NCBI GenBank assembly: GCA_016930915.1
Contig: JAFGFU010000019.1
Span: 1-64,000, forward strand
Direction of reading: 5' to 3'
From: Campylobacterales bacterium
Lineage (GTDB): Bacteria > Campylobacterota > Campylobacteria > Campylobacterales > Sulfurospirillaceae
Length of the DNA: 64,000 bases
The translations under genes and the position numbers were made by a program. The number at the start of each line of letters is the position of its first letter. Position 1 is the stretch's first letter. Of the stretch, positions 62,442 to 64,000 are shown piece after piece. The notes under the pieces were generated by a model. That model did no database searches, had not been told where the DNA came from, and worked only from the letters and a program-made list of their open reading frames with translations.

Positions 62442-62899
62442 TCTGCAAATTCCTTCAAATAATCTTCCAAAATACTATAAATTTCCTCTTCAACGCCACT
62501 GGTTAAATTCCCCTCTTTTGTTATCGGGAAGAAAGGTCTCGCATTCTTTCCAAACTGGTGAACCAATGGGTATGGGTAGCCCTCTTTACTAAAAGCATTC
62601 ACCCCAACGAGAACCGAGTGATCATCTGCCCCAGAGTTAATGCTTTCATACATGTTGCTGTCTTTACTTTGAAGTATCTTACTTCCACCGTGTTTGGCTT
62701 TGTAGCGTTTGGTGCTCTCTTTGAGCGGGTGCCACGGCGTTCCATCGGGGGATTGTTCATTGTCAAAACTTAACTCAGCGATATTCGTCAAGAGTTCACC
62801 TATCTCGCCCATGGGTGATTTAAGAGAGGTAAGTTTGCTTTGTAACCGTCTTAAAGCCTCTTCAAGGCGTGGTGCTCCGATAACTTCAATAGTGATCAT
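62438..62899 (-). CDS. Phage virion morphogenesis protein (Mu gpG-like)
   Basis: A 153-aa protein of the Mu G / phage tail S type: SPDGTPWHPLKESTKRYKAKHGG followed by KILQSKDSNMYESIN and YPLVHQFGKNARPFF. In Mu, gpG takes part in head/tail assembly. It follows the F-like gene on the minus strand after 101 bp, keeping the Mu F-G order but in the opposite direction to the early genes. Confidence 0.88.
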   Translation of the reverse strand: MITIEVIGAPRLEEALRRLQSKLTSLKSPMGEIGELLTNIAELSFDNEQSPDGTPWHPLKESTKRYKAKHGGSKILQSKDSNMYESINSGADDHSVLVGVNAFSKEGYPYPLVHQFGKNARPFFPITKEGNLTSGVEEEIYSILEDYLKEFAD

Positions 62900-63000
62900 C
62901 TTTTCTTCTTTATTTTTGGTATAATTTCAGCAAAGAGCAAGTGAATGGGTTAGGCAAAAGAGGCACTGCCCTGAGTCCCACCACTTTTAATCCTCTCGTA
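62900..63000. other. 101-bp gap between F-like and G-like genes
   Basis: No ORF fits. A TATAAT-like box on the plus strand (GGTATAATTT, 62918-62927) could start an antisense transcript. Otherwise nothing clear. Confidence 0.3.
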
Positions 63001-64000
63001 CTAATTGTGCGGCTCTTTGACGTATATCAGCTTATCTTTTCGTCTGCTCTCCACACTCTTGTTTGTATCAATGTAATAAATACTTACCCCTTGCGTCTTG
63101 TCGGGCAAATACTCAAAGAGTGCCATAACCGCACGTTTTCTTCCTTTCTCGTCCTGATAATATGAAAACATCTTTTTAACCAACCGTCCCGCTTTTTTAT
63201 CCCACTCAAGGTATATTTCATCAGGAGAGTTTAGTACATTGGCAAATGCGTCTACATAGAAGTGTCGGTCTTTTTTCGTAATCTTTCCAAACCCTGAAGC
63301 CATGAAAAGGTTATCGTCCAAAACCATCGGGTCGCCCACTTTATCGATGTACATAGCCCCTGATTTAACGCCCAAATCTTTATAAAATTTCTTCTTTAAA
63401 GCTTCATCGCTGTAGGTAGTGTATGACTTTTTAGGCATGATGGTTGGAAGTGATTTTAAACTCTTATCTAAGTCTAGTTTTGCGATCTTTGCAACACGAT
63501 TACCACCACCAGGGTTATATGCCCAGTCTTTTGTTGCTATGTCTTCATGCACCTCGGTACTGAGTTTTTTACCTCGTTTCTCCAACTGCTTTGCACTCCA
63601 CGCTCTAACTTTACAATGACATCCCCATGCATTAGGTGGGTAATTGGTTTGCCACCATGGGTCGGTTCGTAAAAGAATGATGCCATTTTTCTTTTTATGC
63701 TCCATCCTAGGATGCTCGCTAAGACCACCGATGTACTCCCAATAGATGTTATGCTCCCCTTGCATCTGCTGTTCATATCTAGCCGTAGACATAGCCACAC
63801 GAGTGTTGGTTTTGAAGATGGTGTTTAGCCTGGAAGAATTAACCGTTATCTCTTTAACTTCTCCCGTCTTTGGATTAATGATGTTTTGCTTTCCCCACCA
63901 TCCTTTTTTCTCAAGTGTGGGAATGAGCGCTTTTTTCCAATCCTCAAAACGTGTGCCCTCTTGCATCGCATCGGTTATAGAGCTGTGGATGTCGCTAAGT
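63001..64000 (-). CDS. Phage head morphogenesis protein, Mu gpF-like, with C-terminal nuclease-like domain (5' end outside window)
   Basis: The frame is open to the window edge (residues read LSDIHSSITDAM before the first visible ATG at 63966), so the gene starts beyond it. The Mu F domain is seen in RYEQQMQGEHNIYWEYIGG, EHPRMEHKKKNG, WWQTNYPPNAWGCHCKVRAW. After about residue 215 of the visible part, a separate module (FGKITKKDRHFYVDAFANVL, PDEIYLEWD, VSIYYIDTNKSVESRRK) resembles the phage barnase/EndoU/ColicinE5-like (PBECR) domains found at the end of such proteins. Confidence 0.82.
   Translation of the reverse strand, partial: LSDIHSSITDAMQEGTRFEDWKKALIPTLEKKGWWGKQNIINPKTGEVKEITVNSSRLNTIFKTNTRVAMSTARYEQQMQGEHNIYWEYIGGLSEHPRMEHKKKNGIILLRTDPWWQTNYPPNAWGCHCKVRAWSAKQLEKRGKKLSTEVHEDIATKDWAYNPGGGNRVAKIAKLDLDKSLKSLPTIMPKKSYTTYSDEALKKKFYKDLGVKSGAMYIDKVGDPMVLDDNLFMASGFGKITKKDRHFYVDAFANVLNSPDEIYLEWDKKAGRLVKKMFSYYQDEKGRKRAVMALFEYLPDKTQGVSIYYIDTNKSVESRRKDKLIYVKEPHN

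Larger units (their letters stand above)
49461..64000. mobile_element. Mu-like transposable prophage (left end to beyond window)
   Basis: From the TG at 49461, genes change to a Mu-type set: S24 repressor, MuA-type DDE transposase, MuB-type ATPase, DUF3164, GemA-like, Mor-like, and Mu G- and F-like head proteins. The host reading frame of a TorA-type reductase stops making sense exactly at that TG, as expected for a Mu end (5'-TG...CA-3'). The five host bases next to it, ACTTC, should be duplicated at the other end. The late genes point left, unlike in Mu itself. The element is cut by the window edge. Confidence 0.9.

Noticed and set aside
62941-63165. 74-codon plus-strand ORF
   Set aside because: Mostly antisense to the F-like head gene; no SD and no recognisable features.

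Overview
The window looks like a chromosome segment of a Campylobacterota (epsilonproteobacterial) anaerobe, most probably Sulfurospirillum or a close relative. I base this on gene content and order, which recall Campylobacter jejuni from memory: acidic protein-fliR-ABC ATPase-tsf-rpsB; frdCAB beside a pair of dynamin-like GTPases; hemN-UPF0763-argF-hemB-ribA; a split PAS/MCP receptor; a Csd6/Pgp2 L,D-carboxypeptidase. The DNA is AT-rich, with many chemotaxis and signalling genes. No rRNA, tRNA or CRISPR array was seen.

Region 1 (1-49460) is chromosome. Positions 1-4566 hold a flagellar/translation block on the minus strand. 4645-10143 holds mlaA-mlaC, trpA with an Hpt protein, panB-ruvB and an AI-2E-type permease. 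10202-18256 holds two dynamin-like GTPases and the fumarate reductase operon frdCAB. 18447-31399 holds lgt, a CHASE-PAS-GGDEF protein, hsp20, a Crp-type regulator, an MFS exporter, an Fe-S CCG protein, and heme, arginine, riboflavin and SOD genes. 31582-41118 holds two chemoreceptor systems, rsmG, a degenerate GGDEF protein, alr and a peptidoglycan carboxypeptidase. 41179-49460 is a respiratory/sensory locus: porin, histidine kinase, periplasmic solute-binding protein, OmpR-type regulator, monohaem cytochrome c and a TorA-type molybdoenzyme. The molybdoenzyme gene has lost its 5' part.

Region 2 (49461-64000, continuing past the window) is a Mu-like transposable prophage inserted in that molybdoenzyme gene. 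It has a terminal TG, an iteron-bearing left end, a leftward S24-type repressor, a consensus early promoter with an operator inside its spacer, and a structured early leader. A rightward early operon follows with Rha, many tiny ORFs, a MuA-type DDE transposase, a MuB-type ATPase, HTH proteins, DUF3164, GemA and a Mor-like activator. Convergent leftward head genes (Mu G-like and F-like) close the window.

The most unusual structures are: (i) a 10-bp palindrome, TTACATGTAA, found 28 times across chromosome and prophage, in genes mostly read as Leu-His-Val-Lys; (ii) a 1.4-kb cassette inside the prophage (60176-61570), bounded by 56-bp near-identical inverted repeats and carrying a RepA-like ATPase plus a small Cys protein; (iii) a hairpin element present twice in the prophage with a compensatory base-pair change, and once upstream of frdC; (iv) a perfect 28-bp palindrome inside the repressor gene that shares its 14-bp core with the operator. 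All family names come from recognition of motifs and neighbourhood; no database search was run.
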